DNA from: Seohaeicola_A nanhaiensis
Lineage (GTDB): Bacteria > Pseudomonadota > Alphaproteobacteria > Rhodobacterales > Rhodobacteraceae
NCBI RefSeq assembly: GCF_042654245.1
Contig: NZ_JBHSGI010000024.1
Span: 124,001 to 188,000, forward strand
Reading direction: 5' to 3'
Length of the DNA: 64,000 nucleotides
The position numbers were made by a program, and so were the translations under genes. This document shows, piece by piece, positions 52,758-59,642 of the stretch; position 1 is the first letter of the stretch, and the number at the start of each line of letters is the position of its first letter. The notes beneath the pieces were generated by a model. That model did not search any database. It saw nothing but the letters and a program-made list of their open reading frames with translations, and was not told the DNA's origin.

Positions 52758-53438
52758 TCAGAGCGCCACGGCTTCGCCCAGGGCCAATACCTTGCCGGTC
52801 GGCGCGCCGGTCGTCGAGCCGCCTGGCGGCTCTTCGCTGATGGCCAGGATCAGGCCTGCCGGATCGCGGAACGCCTCGGGCAGGGGCACGGCGGTGGTTT
52901 CTGCGTCAGACAGAACGCCCAGTGAGGCCGGTGCCGCATCCCCACGGATCGCCCAAAGCTCCAGCACGCGGCCGGACGGCGCGCCACCGGCGGTCCGCGT
53001 CAGCTTGAGCTCCCCTCGGGTTGGATCATAGGCTGCGAGCAGGCGCAGGTTCTGGGTCTCGGAAACGATTTCAGACACATAGACCGCACTGCCGGGCGGT
53101 GCCGCGGGACCGGTCAGCGACTGCACCCCAAGCACGGCGGCCAGCGTGAGGGCCGCCAGGCTGATGCCCTGCCACAGCCAGACGCGCCGCCAGATGGGTT
53201 CCGTCACCCGCGGCGTATCGAACAGGCGTTCCATCAGCCGAGTCTTGACTGATCGGCGAACCGACTCCTCGGGAAACTCGACATTCAGCGCCTCGAAGTG
53301 CCGCAGCCATGCGGCAACCTCGGCCTCCAGCGCGCGATCGCTCCGCATGGCGGTCTCGAAGGCGGCCTCATCCTCGGGGTCGAGCAGGCGCAGCACATAT
53401 TCAGCGGCGGGCGGCAGGTCGCGGGGATCCATGGTCAT
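52758..53438 (-). CDS. RskA-like anti-sigma factor
   Basis: A 226-residue membrane protein: an N-terminal cytosolic sigma-binding region (DPRDLPPAAEYVLRLLDPEDEAAFETAMRSDRALEAEVAAWLRHFEAL, with the L-D-x-E-x-x-x-F pattern of RskA), a single transmembrane helix (LWQGISLAALTLAAVLGVQ, about residues 95-115), and a periplasmic RskA domain with LKLTRTAGGAPSGRVLELWAI and ISEEPPGGSTTGAPTGKVL. It has no zinc motif. ATGA overlap with the sigma gene supports a sigma/anti-sigma pair. Start chosen at that ATG, not the GTG at 53450. Confidence 0.93.
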   Translation of the reverse strand: MTMDPRDLPPAAEYVLRLLDPEDEAAFETAMRSDRALEAEVAAWLRHFEALNVEFPEESVRRSVKTRLMERLFDTPRVTEPIWRRVWLWQGISLAALTLAAVLGVQSLTGPAAPPGSAVYVSEIVSETQNLRLLAAYDPTRGELKLTRTAGGAPSGRVLELWAIRGDAAPASLGVLSDAETTAVPLPEAFRDPAGLILAISEEPPGGSTTGAPTGKVLALGEAVAL

Positions 53439-53971
53439 CGGTCCATGCACTCCTGCAAGCTTTGCAAAGAGCGCCGCAGCCAGGTGCGGATCGTGTTCAG
53501 CGGCACGTCAAGCTTCTTCGACAGCTCGCTATAGCTCAGCCCGTCCAGATAGGCCCAGCGGACAGCGGCCGAGCGCTGCGGATCCAGCTCGCCCAGGCAG
53601 CGCGCAATGCGCCCGGCTTCGGAGCGCGCGACCGCGGTCTGCTCGGGCGTCGGGCCCTTCGCCGACAGCCGGTCCGCCAGGGCGTCGACATCCTCCGTCT
53701 CCCGGTTGCGGCGCAGCCGGTCGATGGTGGTGTTGCGCGCGATTGTGATCAGCCAGGTCATCGGACTCATACCGTTTGCCGCGTAACGATCAGCGTAGCG
53801 CCAGACCTTCATGTAGGTCTCCTGAAGCACATCCTCAGCGCCGGCGCGGTCATTCAAGATACGCAAGGCCACACCGAAAAGTTTCGCCGAAGTCGCGTCA
53901 TACAAGGCGGAAAACGCTCTTCGGTCGCCCAAAGCCACCTTGCCGATCAATGCTTCCAAAGTCTCCGCCAC
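53435..53971 (-). CDS. ECF-family RNA polymerase sigma factor
   Basis: A 178-residue ECF sigma factor. Region 2 shows YDATSAKLFGVALRILNDRAGAEDVLQETYMKVWRYADRY and region 4 LDPQRSAAVRWAYLDGLSYSELSKKLDVPLNTIRTWLRRSLQSL, without regions 1 and 3. It would direct polymerase to stress promoters and be held by the RskA-like protein. GTG at 53971 chosen because GGGAG lies six bases before it; an upstream ATG would add an unlikely basic tail. The divergent small membrane gene may be a target. Confidence 0.92.
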   Translation of the reverse strand: MAETLEALIGKVALGDRRAFSALYDATSAKLFGVALRILNDRAGAEDVLQETYMKVWRYADRYAANGMSPMTWLITIARNTTIDRLRRNRETEDVDALADRLSAKGPTPEQTAVARSEAGRIARCLGELDPQRSAAVRWAYLDGLSYSELSKKLDVPLNTIRTWLRRSLQSLQECMDR

Positions 53972-54195
53972 GCCTGCTCCCGGTTTCACAGCTCTGGTAA
54001 ACCGGCGCCCCCGCAGGTTTGAAGGCGACGTTACCCGAAGCCTTCGGCGCGTCCAATGCATTCGTCGGCCCTGCCCAAACCGGCGTGGCGCGCGTGACCC
54101 GGCTGCACCGGGCGTGCAGCTTTGTCGCGCTGCAACTTGATGGGAAAGCTGTTATATTGGGTCGGGAACGCGCGCCATACATCGGGAGAGTGATC

Positions 54196-54513
54196 ATGCC
54201 CAAACTGGTCGGGCTGTATATTCGTCAATGCGCCATCGGTTTCGCCCTGTCCGCCATCTTTGTCGGGGCGATGCTGTGGCTGGATATCGGCGGATTGGCC
54301 CATCTGATCCTGGCCTCCGACGCTGCAGTCCTTGCTGTCGTGATGCTCTGGGTGATGAACGGTATTGTCTTCGCGGGCGTTCAGTTCGCCTGGGCGATCA
54401 TGTCGATGGCCGAGCGGGACGAGACTCCGCGCGGGGGCAAGCGACTCGTTCTGGAACCGGTTCCGGTCAGGGCAGAGAAGCGGCGGGACCACCAGACAAC
54501 CGTGGGGTACTGA
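54196..54513 (+). CDS. Small membrane protein of unknown function
   Basis: A 105-residue protein with two transmembrane segments (CAIGFALSAIFVGAMLWLDIG and AVLAVVMLWVMNGIVFAGVQFAW) and a charged C-terminus (RDETPRGGKRLVLEPVPVRAEKRRDHQTTVGY). GGGAGAG lies before the ATG. It is divergent from the sigma factor gene with about 220 bases between. Conserved-looking but unassigned. Confidence 0.7.
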   Translation: MPKLVGLYIRQCAIGFALSAIFVGAMLWLDIGGLAHLILASDAAVLAVVMLWVMNGIVFAGVQFAWAIMSMAERDETPRGGKRLVLEPVPVRAEKRRDHQTTVGY

Positions 54514-54632
54514 TTCCCGAGGACCTGTATGTACAGGTGGGCGCCAGGTAACCAGGCCAGGGCCAGATCAGAGCCAGCTCCCTCGGATATGTTTAAGGCC
54601 ACCGGAATGCAACCTTGCACGAGAAGGGCAGA

Positions 54633-54664
54633 ACCCGCCGCCTCTCTAGATAGGCGTGGCGGGT
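54633..54664. other. Hairpin in the gap before mmcB
   Basis: ACCCGCC-G-CCT (54633-54643) pairs with AGG-C-GT-GGCGGGT (54652-54664) around CTCTAGAT. It sits in the 232-base gap 54514-54745. No T-run follows; role unknown, possibly the 3' end of the upstream transcript. Confidence 0.35.
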
Positions 54665-54719
54665 CCGTCCGGCAAGGGGGCAGGGGACTTCTCTCCGCTG
54701 CAAACCCCACTTGAAAAGT

Positions 54720-54734
54720 GTTCACGGATTGTTC
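54720..54734 (+). promoter_or_regulatory. LexA/SOS box (GTTC-N7-GTTC) of mmcB
   Basis: GTTCACGGATTGTTC is an exact match to the alphaproteobacterial LexA box GTTC-N7-GTTC. It ends 11 bases before the mmcB start codon, where LexA would block the promoter. In Caulobacter mmcB is SOS-induced, which supports the assignment. Confidence 0.85.
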
Positions 54735-54745
54735 ATGTTTGCCCC

Positions 54746-55195
54746 ATGAACCTCGTCATGCAGACACAACCCAGACCCGGACAGCTGTTGGCCCGCGGCG
54801 TCAGTCGTCTGTTGTTCAGTTATGGCTTTGTTGCCGTCGAGGAATTCGTGCCCGACCGGGGCCTGCGCGTCGATGTGGTCGGCCTCGGCCCCAAGAGCGA
54901 AATCTGGGTGATCGAATGCAAGTCAAGCCGCGCCGATTTTCAGTCCGACGCCAAGTGGCACGGCTACCTCGACTGGTGTGATCGGTACTTCTGGGCGGTG
55001 GACATCGACTTTCCCACCGATCTCCTGCCTGAAGGCACCGGCCTGATCGTCGGCGATGCCTATGACGCCGAAATTCTCAGGATGCCCGAAGAAACCAGGC
55101 TGTCGCCCGCGCGCCGCAAGGTTCTGGTGCAAAAGTTCGCCATGCACGCCGCGCGCCGCCTGCATGCCATGCGCGATCCCGGATTTATCGCCTGA
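54746..55195 (+). CDS. mmcB: MmcB-type DNA repair protein (putative nuclease)
   Basis: A 149-residue PD-(D/E)xK-fold protein of the MmcB family, linked to mitomycin C resistance in Caulobacter. The catalytic core is VDVVGLGPKSEIWVIECKSSRADFQSDAKWHGYLDWCDRYFWAVD: the Asp, then E-x-K. VRGVSRLLFSYGFVAVEEFVPDRGLRVD-like N-terminus and YDAEILRMPEETRLSPARRKVL also fit. An SOS box directly upstream places it in the DNA-damage response. An ATG 12 bases later is an alternative start. It ends inside the convergent small gene by 11 bases. Confidence 0.93.
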   Translation: MNLVMQTQPRPGQLLARGVSRLLFSYGFVAVEEFVPDRGLRVDVVGLGPKSEIWVIECKSSRADFQSDAKWHGYLDWCDRYFWAVDIDFPTDLLPEGTGLIVGDAYDAEILRMPEETRLSPARRKVLVQKFAMHAARRLHAMRDPGFIA

Positions 55196-55373
55196 CCGAC
55201 CGTGCCGCCGCTGCGGCGGCGCGAATTTCCTCGGCGATTTCCTCGGCTTCCTCGGGATCGAAGTCCATCGGAATCTCGACGCCCTGCGCCTCGATGTAAA
55301 GACGGACCATGCCCTTGTCGGTCGGCCCGATCTGGAGATTGGCCTCGACATCCTTTTCCGTGTTGATACCCAT
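55185..55373 (-). CDS. DUF6324-like small conserved protein
   Basis: A 62-residue acidic protein: MGINTEKDVEANLQIGPTDK leads into VRLYIEAQGVEIPMDFDPEEAEEIAEEIRAAAAAA. This matches a short, highly conserved Rhodobacterales family, which I recall as DUF6324, of unknown role. The fold looks beta-rich then a C-terminal helix. It overlaps the end of mmcB by 11 bases on the other strand. Confidence 0.75.
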   Translation of the reverse strand: MGINTEKDVEANLQIGPTDKGMVRLYIEAQGVEIPMDFDPEEAEEIAEEIRAAAAAARSVRR

Positions 55374-55451
55374 GGGCTCTCTCCGTCGCGATCGGCTCCT
55401 GCTAGACCGTGGCCGCTTGAGAATCAAGCGGACTTGGGGCTTTGATCGCGC

Positions 55452-55934
55452 ATGACCGAGATCATGCTGCGCCCCTTCCGCCCCGAAGATACCAACTGGG
55501 TCGTGCACGAGCATGGCGTCAACTACGCCCGCGATGAAGGCTTCGACGACACCTTCGGCCCTCTGGTCGCCGGCATCCTCGCCGATTTCAACGCCAGCCA
55601 CGATCCCACCCGCGAAATGGGCTGGATCGCCGAACGCGATGGCGAGCGGCTCGGCTGCATCTTCTGCGTCGCCGCCACTGAGACCACAGCCAAGCTGCGC
55701 ATGTTCCTGCTCACCCCGCAGTCGCGCGGGCAGGGGCTGGGCAAGCGGCTCCTGCGCACCTGCATGAAGTTCGCGCGCGACAAGGGCTATGCGGACATGA
55801 CCCTGTGGACCCACGAAAGCCACAAGGCGGCCTGCGCGCTCTACGCCGCCAACGGCTGGCAGTTGGTCAGCAGCAAGCCCGTGCATTCCTTCGGTATGGA
55901 TCTGGTCGAACAGATGTGGACCATCACTTTGTGA
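55452..55934 (+). CDS. GNAT-family acetyltransferase
   Basis: A 160-residue N-acetyltransferase. The acetyl-CoA site is in LRMFLLTPQSRGQGLGKRLLRTCMKFARDKGYADMTLWTHESHKAACALYAANGWQLV (motif A R-G-x-G-L-G, motif B Y-x-x-x-G-W). N-terminal EIMLRPFRPEDTNWVVHEHGVNYARDEGFDDTFGPLVAGI is typical of MarR-fused GNAT C-terminal halves. Substrate unknown. A GTG-start remnant of a DMT transporter overlaps its stop. Confidence 0.93.
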   Translation: MTEIMLRPFRPEDTNWVVHEHGVNYARDEGFDDTFGPLVAGILADFNASHDPTREMGWIAERDGERLGCIFCVAATETTAKLRMFLLTPQSRGQGLGKRLLRTCMKFARDKGYADMTLWTHESHKAACALYAANGWQLVSSKPVHSFGMDLVEQMWTITL

Positions 55935-56191
55935 GCCGCGCGGCCGGCCTTGCCGCCGCGGCCCAGGCCGACCTTCCACTCGGTCGGTCCTCGGACGCCG
56001 GATACTTGTTCAGGCTCTTGGCCCTGAAATACGCTCGGCCGTTCGCGGCGACGATCCTCGTGGGTGTGCCGCCCGTCACTGCCGTTCTGGCCGGGCACGC
56101 CTTTCTGGACGAACCACTTACTGCAGGCTTTGCGCTGGGCCTCTCCCTGGTCTTCCTGGGCGTCACTCTGGCGGTCCTCGCGCGCCATTAG
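55931..56191 (+). pseudogene. C-terminal remnant of an EamA/DMT transporter
   Basis: About 86 residues ending in ARPFAATILVGVPPVTAVLAGHAFLDEPLTAGFALGLSLVFLGVTLAVLARH: the last two to three helices of an EamA repeat, with the typical P-x-x-A-x-L-x-G...L-x-E-P-L block. The first 200-plus residues of a normal 290-300-residue transporter are absent, and no upstream frame continues it, so it is a decayed gene. A GTG overlapping the GNAT stop could still start translation. Confidence 0.7.
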
Positions 56192-56195
56192 CCCC

Positions 56196-56223
56196 TTGCA
56201 ATCAGGGGAACGCTTGGCTAAAT
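56196..56223 (+). promoter_or_regulatory. Possible promoter of tRNA-His
   Basis: TTGCAA (56196-56201) and CTAAAT (56218-56223), 16 bases apart, lie 11 bases before the mature tRNA 5' end. Weak by consensus and assigned by eye. Confidence 0.35.
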
Positions 56224-56234
56224 GCCCCTCGAGT

Positions 56235-56311
56235 GCCGCCTTAGCTCAGTTGGTTAGAGCGCTGGATTGTGGATCCAGAGGTCTCCCGTTCAAGCCGGGA
56301 AGGCGGTACCA
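56235..56311 (+). tRNA. tRNA-His(GTG)
   Basis: A complete cloverleaf: acceptor GCCGCCT / AGGCGGT (one G-T pair), D arm TAGCTCAGTTGGTTAGAGC, anticodon stem-loop CTGGATTGTGGATCCAG with anticodon GTG, T arm TCCCGTTCAAGCCGGGA, discriminator A73 and an encoded CCA. There is no G-1 (the preceding base is T) and the discriminator is A, not C; this is the known alphaproteobacterial tRNA-His form, read by a matching HisRS. Confidence 0.97.
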
Positions 56312-56454
56312 TTCTCCCCGTTCGGCTCCCGTATTGACACGCCTTGACCGGAGAGGTTCTTCCGCAACTGCGCAAGTCGCGTCAGTTGCTGCCTAAAGAA
56401 CACGCTCCAAGCTCTGGATTCCAAAAGACTTCCCCAAGCGAATCACCTCTGTTA

Positions 56455-56482
56455 CCGTGACGGCAACAAAAAGACGTCACGG
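56455..56482. promoter_or_regulatory. Perfect inverted repeat upstream of the large Hint gene
   Basis: CCGTGACG (56455-56462) and CGTCACGG (56475-56482) flank a 12-base spacer, ending 15 bases before the ATG. It may be an operator or a leader hairpin that covers the ribosome site. Confidence 0.4.
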
Positions 56483-56497
56483 CAGGAACACAGGCAG

Positions 56498-57559
56498 ATG
56501 AAAACGGGCTTTCGCGGCACGTTTGTCATGTCATGGTCGCAGACCGAAGTCGAAGGCCAGCGCAATGCGCCGGTCGAGGCGCTCATGGTCGGCGCGGCAT
56601 GGGCATGGCAGGGCGAGGCGGTCCAGGTGGACGGCCCCAACGATATCCTGCGGCTCGACCGGGCCGAGGATCAGGTCGCATTGCGCCGGCGCGCCGCCCG
56701 CAAGGTGCGGCGCATGGTCGGGCAGGTGCTCGGCGGGCAGGATATAGCCGCGCCGGCCGATCGCGACGAACCGCTGATGGACGCGCGCTTTGTCGTCACC
56801 GACGGCCATCGCGGCTATACCGCCACCCTGATCCCTGTGGCGCCGGGCCAGCCGCCGCTGCTGATGTTCGTCGACGAACTGCCGCCGCGCGGTGTGGACC
56901 TCTACGTGGTGCACTGCGCACTCGGCCGGTTCGCCAGCCCGCAAGTGCCCCGGGACGCAGGCGTGATCTGCTTCACCCCTGGAACGCTCATCTCCACCCC
57001 TGAGGGCCCGCGCCCCGTGCAGACGCTGCGTGCCGGCGACAGGGTGCTGACGCTCGACAACGGCCCCCAAGAGATCCGCTGGATCGGTGCCCGCCGCCTG
57101 ACCGGCGCCCGCCTTCACGTCGAGCCCCACCTGCGCCCGATCCGCATCGGCGCCGGCGCGCTGGGCATCGACCGTCCCGAACAGGCGCTGCTGGTCTCGC
57201 CCGAACACCGGATGCTCGTGCGCGGCCCGGTCGCGCAGGCCCTGTTCAACACCCGCGAGGTGCTGGTGGCCGCGCGCGATCTGGTCAATGTCGGAACGAT
57301 CAGCGTCGACACCCAGGCGCGCGAGGTCACCTACATCCACCTGCTGCTGCCGTCTCATCAGGTGCTCTGGGCCAATGGCGTGGAATGCGAAAGCTTCCAC
57401 CCCGCCAGCGCCTCGCTCGCAGCACTCGACGAATTCGACCGCCTGCGCCTGCTGGCGCTCGACCCGGAACTCGAGCGGGACCCGCATCGCTACGGCACCT
57501 ACGCGCGCCGCAACCTGACCACCTCCGAGGCGGCCATCCTGCGCTACGAAGCCGCCTGA
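56498..57559 (+). CDS. Hint-domain (hedgehog/intein) protein
   Basis: A 353-residue protein with a well-kept Hint module in the middle: ICFTPGTLISTPEGPRPVQTLRAGDRVLTLDNGPQEIRWIGARRLTG (from about residue 162; Cys followed by FTPGT is the likely nucleophile region) and LLVSPEHRMLVRGPVAQALF with the block-B His. The N-terminal 150 residues (about 60 of them basic) are a separate, unassigned domain; the C-terminus YIHLLLPSHQVLWANGVECESFHP continues the Hint block. Roseobacters carry many such proteins, some secreted. Role unknown: autoprocessing is possible. Confidence 0.85.
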   Translation: MKTGFRGTFVMSWSQTEVEGQRNAPVEALMVGAAWAWQGEAVQVDGPNDILRLDRAEDQVALRRRAARKVRRMVGQVLGGQDIAAPADRDEPLMDARFVVTDGHRGYTATLIPVAPGQPPLLMFVDELPPRGVDLYVVHCALGRFASPQVPRDAGVICFTPGTLISTPEGPRPVQTLRAGDRVLTLDNGPQEIRWIGARRLTGARLHVEPHLRPIRIGAGALGIDRPEQALLVSPEHRMLVRGPVAQALFNTREVLVAARDLVNVGTISVDTQAREVTYIHLLLPSHQVLWANGVECESFHPASASLAALDEFDRLRLLALDPELERDPHRYGTYARRNLTTSEAAILRYEAA

Positions 57560-57698
57560 AGCGCCGCGCGCCCGATACCGCTCCAAGGACGGTTGACTCC
57601 GCTGCCGCGCCGGATATAAGCGCGGCTTCATTGGTGTTGGGGGCCCTCGCAAGAGGCTGCCTGTCGTCCGGAAACGGAAGAGGACAACGCCCTTCATC

Positions 57699-57715
57699 GC
57701 CGCCCTCATGGCGGC
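57699..57715 (+). promoter_or_regulatory. Hairpin in the rpsD leader
   Basis: GCCGCC-CTCAT-GGCGGC is a perfect hairpin ending eight bases before the AAGGAG ribosome site of rpsD. It could be part of an autoregulatory S4 leader or only a local fold. Confidence 0.35.
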
Positions 57716-57736
57716 CAAACCGAAGGAGATCAGACG

Positions 57737-58357
57737 GTGACCAAACGCACCTCTGCCAAGTATAAGATCGACCGCCGCATGGGCGAAAACATCTGGGGAC
57801 GTCCCAAATCCCCGGTCAACCGCCGCGAATACGGCCCGGGCCAGCACGGCCAGCGCCGCAAGGGCAAGCTGTCCGACTTCGGCACCCAGCTGCGCGCCAA
57901 GCAGAAGCTGAAAGGCTACTACGGCGACCTGACCGAAAAGCAGTTCCGCCGCATCTATTCCGACGCCGAGCGCGTCAAGGGCGACACCGGTGAAAACCTC
58001 ATCGGCCTCCTCGAGCGCCGCCTCGACGCCGTCGTCTACCGCGCCAAGTTCGTCCCCACCGTTTTTGCCGCACGCCAGTTCGTGAACCACGGCCATGTCA
58101 CTGTGAACGGCCAGCGCGTCAACATCCCCTCGTATCGCGTCAAGGAAGGCGACGTGATCGAGGTCCGCGCCAAGTCCAAGCAACTCGCCATCGTGCTCGA
58201 AGCTGTCGGTCTGGCCGAGCGTGATGTGCCCGACTACATGGAAGTCGATCACTCCAAGATGACCGCCACTTTCGTGCGCACCCCCGGCCTGGGCGATGTG
58301 CCCTATCCGGTCGTCATGGAGCCGAACCTGGTCGTGGAATACTACGCCAAGAACTGA
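57737..58357 (+). CDS. rpsD: 30S ribosomal protein S4
   Basis: A 206-residue S4, which nucleates 16S rRNA 5'-domain assembly. Typical parts: basic N-terminus KRTSAKYKIDRRMGENIWGRPKSPVNRREYGPGQHGQRRKGKLSDFG, then the S4 RNA-binding domain LERRLDAVVYRAKFVPTVFAARQFVNHGHVTVNGQRVNIPSYRVKEGDVIEVRAKSK. GTG start at 57737, preceded by AAGGAG. It stands alone, away from other ribosomal protein genes, as is usual in alphaproteobacteria. Confidence 0.98.
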   Translation: MTKRTSAKYKIDRRMGENIWGRPKSPVNRREYGPGQHGQRRKGKLSDFGTQLRAKQKLKGYYGDLTEKQFRRIYSDAERVKGDTGENLIGLLERRLDAVVYRAKFVPTVFAARQFVNHGHVTVNGQRVNIPSYRVKEGDVIEVRAKSKQLAIVLEAVGLAERDVPDYMEVDHSKMTATFVRTPGLGDVPYPVVMEPNLVVEYYAKN

Positions 58358-58384
58358 TCTCCGAATCGGATCTCGGGTCTTTCA

Positions 58385-58420
58385 GGCCGCGCAGCCCCCG
58401 CTGCGCGGCCTTCTCGATTT
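58385..58420 (+). terminator. Terminator of rpsD
   Basis: GGCCGCGCAG (58385-58394) pairs with CTGCGCGGCC (58401-58410), followed by TTCTCGATTT. It lies 27 bases after the rpsD stop and is shared with the convergent methyltransferase gene. Confidence 0.85.
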
Positions 58421-59370
58421 CAGGCCATGGCGACCGCGTCGCCGTCGCCCTCCAGATCGCGCGCCGCAGTGCGGGCGGTGGCCACGACACAGATCGCGGC
58501 AACATCGGCGCCCCGGTCCTGCCGGGCCACGCAATCCTCCAGCTGCACCGCGCCAAACCCGGCATCCGCCAGCAAGGACCGCAGATAATCCGGCGAATGG
58601 GCGAACCGCCGGGTCTCGCGCAACTCGACCTCGCCGTCGCCCCGCTCGACGGTAAAGGCCAGCCGTCCGCCCGGCTCCAGGCTGCCGGCGCACCAGGCGA
58701 TGATCCGTTCCAGCGCGCCGACATAGTTGAACACATCCGCTGCCACGATCAGGTCAAACCGGTCCGGTCCGAGGACAATCTCGGTGATGTCGCGCTTTTC
58801 CAGCGCGTCGTAGATCCCCTTGCCGCGTGCTTCGGCCAGCATCCCCGCCGATATGTCCCAGCCTTCCAGCCAGTCCGCCCGGTCGCGCAGCGCCAGACCC
58901 ATCAGACCCGTACCGCAGCCCAGATCCAGCACGCGCCGGGCTCGCACGAAACCGGACCGGCTCAGGCTGTCGGCCAGCAGCCCCGGCCCGCGATAGTTCA
59001 GCCGCCCGACCAGCGCGGAGTCGAAGTTGGCGGCATATTGATCGAACAGCAGTTCCACAAAGGACGAGGGCATCGATTCCAGCGTCCCGACCCCGCGCGC
59101 CAACGCCCAACGCAGACGTGCGCCCAGGCGATCAGCCGGATCGGCCGCGACAGCCCGTTGCCAGGCGTCGGCGGCGGCCTCGCGCTGCCCGGCCTGTTCC
59201 AGCCATTCGCCCAGGCGGTACCATCCTGCCGCCCACCCCGGAACCAGCTCCAGCGCGCCGGTCATCACTTCCGCTGCGGCCTCGGGGGCGCCATGAGCGG
59301 CCATCGTTTCGGCATAGGCGGCGCGCCGGTCCGCGACCGGGTCGCCCGAAGGGAATGGCATTGAAACCAT
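58420..59370 (-). CDS. TPR-containing SAM-dependent methyltransferase
   Basis: A 316-residue protein. The N-terminal 90 residues form TPR-like helices (APEAAAEVMTGALELVPGWAAGWYRLGEWLEQAGQREAAADAWQRAVAADPAD). The C-terminal class I methyltransferase has the SAM loop RVLDLGCGTGLMGLALRD near residue 140, GWDISAGMLAEARGKGIYDAL and FDLIVAADVFNYVGAL. FDSALVGRLNYRGP before it matches a widespread 'TPR-MTase' subgroup. Substrate unknown; possibly quinone or protein. The start is at the first ATG; a second ATG lies three codons on. Confidence 0.85.
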   Translation of the reverse strand: MVSMPFPSGDPVADRRAAYAETMAAHGAPEAAAEVMTGALELVPGWAAGWYRLGEWLEQAGQREAAADAWQRAVAADPADRLGARLRWALARGVGTLESMPSSFVELLFDQYAANFDSALVGRLNYRGPGLLADSLSRSGFVRARRVLDLGCGTGLMGLALRDRADWLEGWDISAGMLAEARGKGIYDALEKRDITEIVLGPDRFDLIVAADVFNYVGALERIIAWCAGSLEPGGRLAFTVERGDGEVELRETRRFAHSPDYLRSLLADAGFGAVQLEDCVARQDRGADVAAICVVATARTAARDLEGDGDAVAMA

Positions 59371-59642
59371 TTGTCAGACACTCGAAAATTCGCCGTTCTT
59401 GTGCCGGATGGCCATGCGACGGGTGACATGCGACGGGGCGCCAATTCCCCGGCGAGCGGGCATAAATACCTCTTCCATCGCCCTGTCAATCGGGCTTCTT
59501 CCGCCTCTCGCGAACCGAAGCAAGGACGTCTGGCCAACCGGTTGAAAGACCCTGGGTTCTACCCGTCAGAGAAGAGTCTTGACGTAATCCCATTCTGCGG
59601 CATCAATGGACATATTGTGTGTTCGAGAACGAGAATTAATCA

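Noticed and set aside
56235..56311. tRNA-His as an integration site for a mobile element
   Set aside because: No integrase and no second copy of the tRNA 3' end were seen nearby; only a decayed transporter gene lies beside it.
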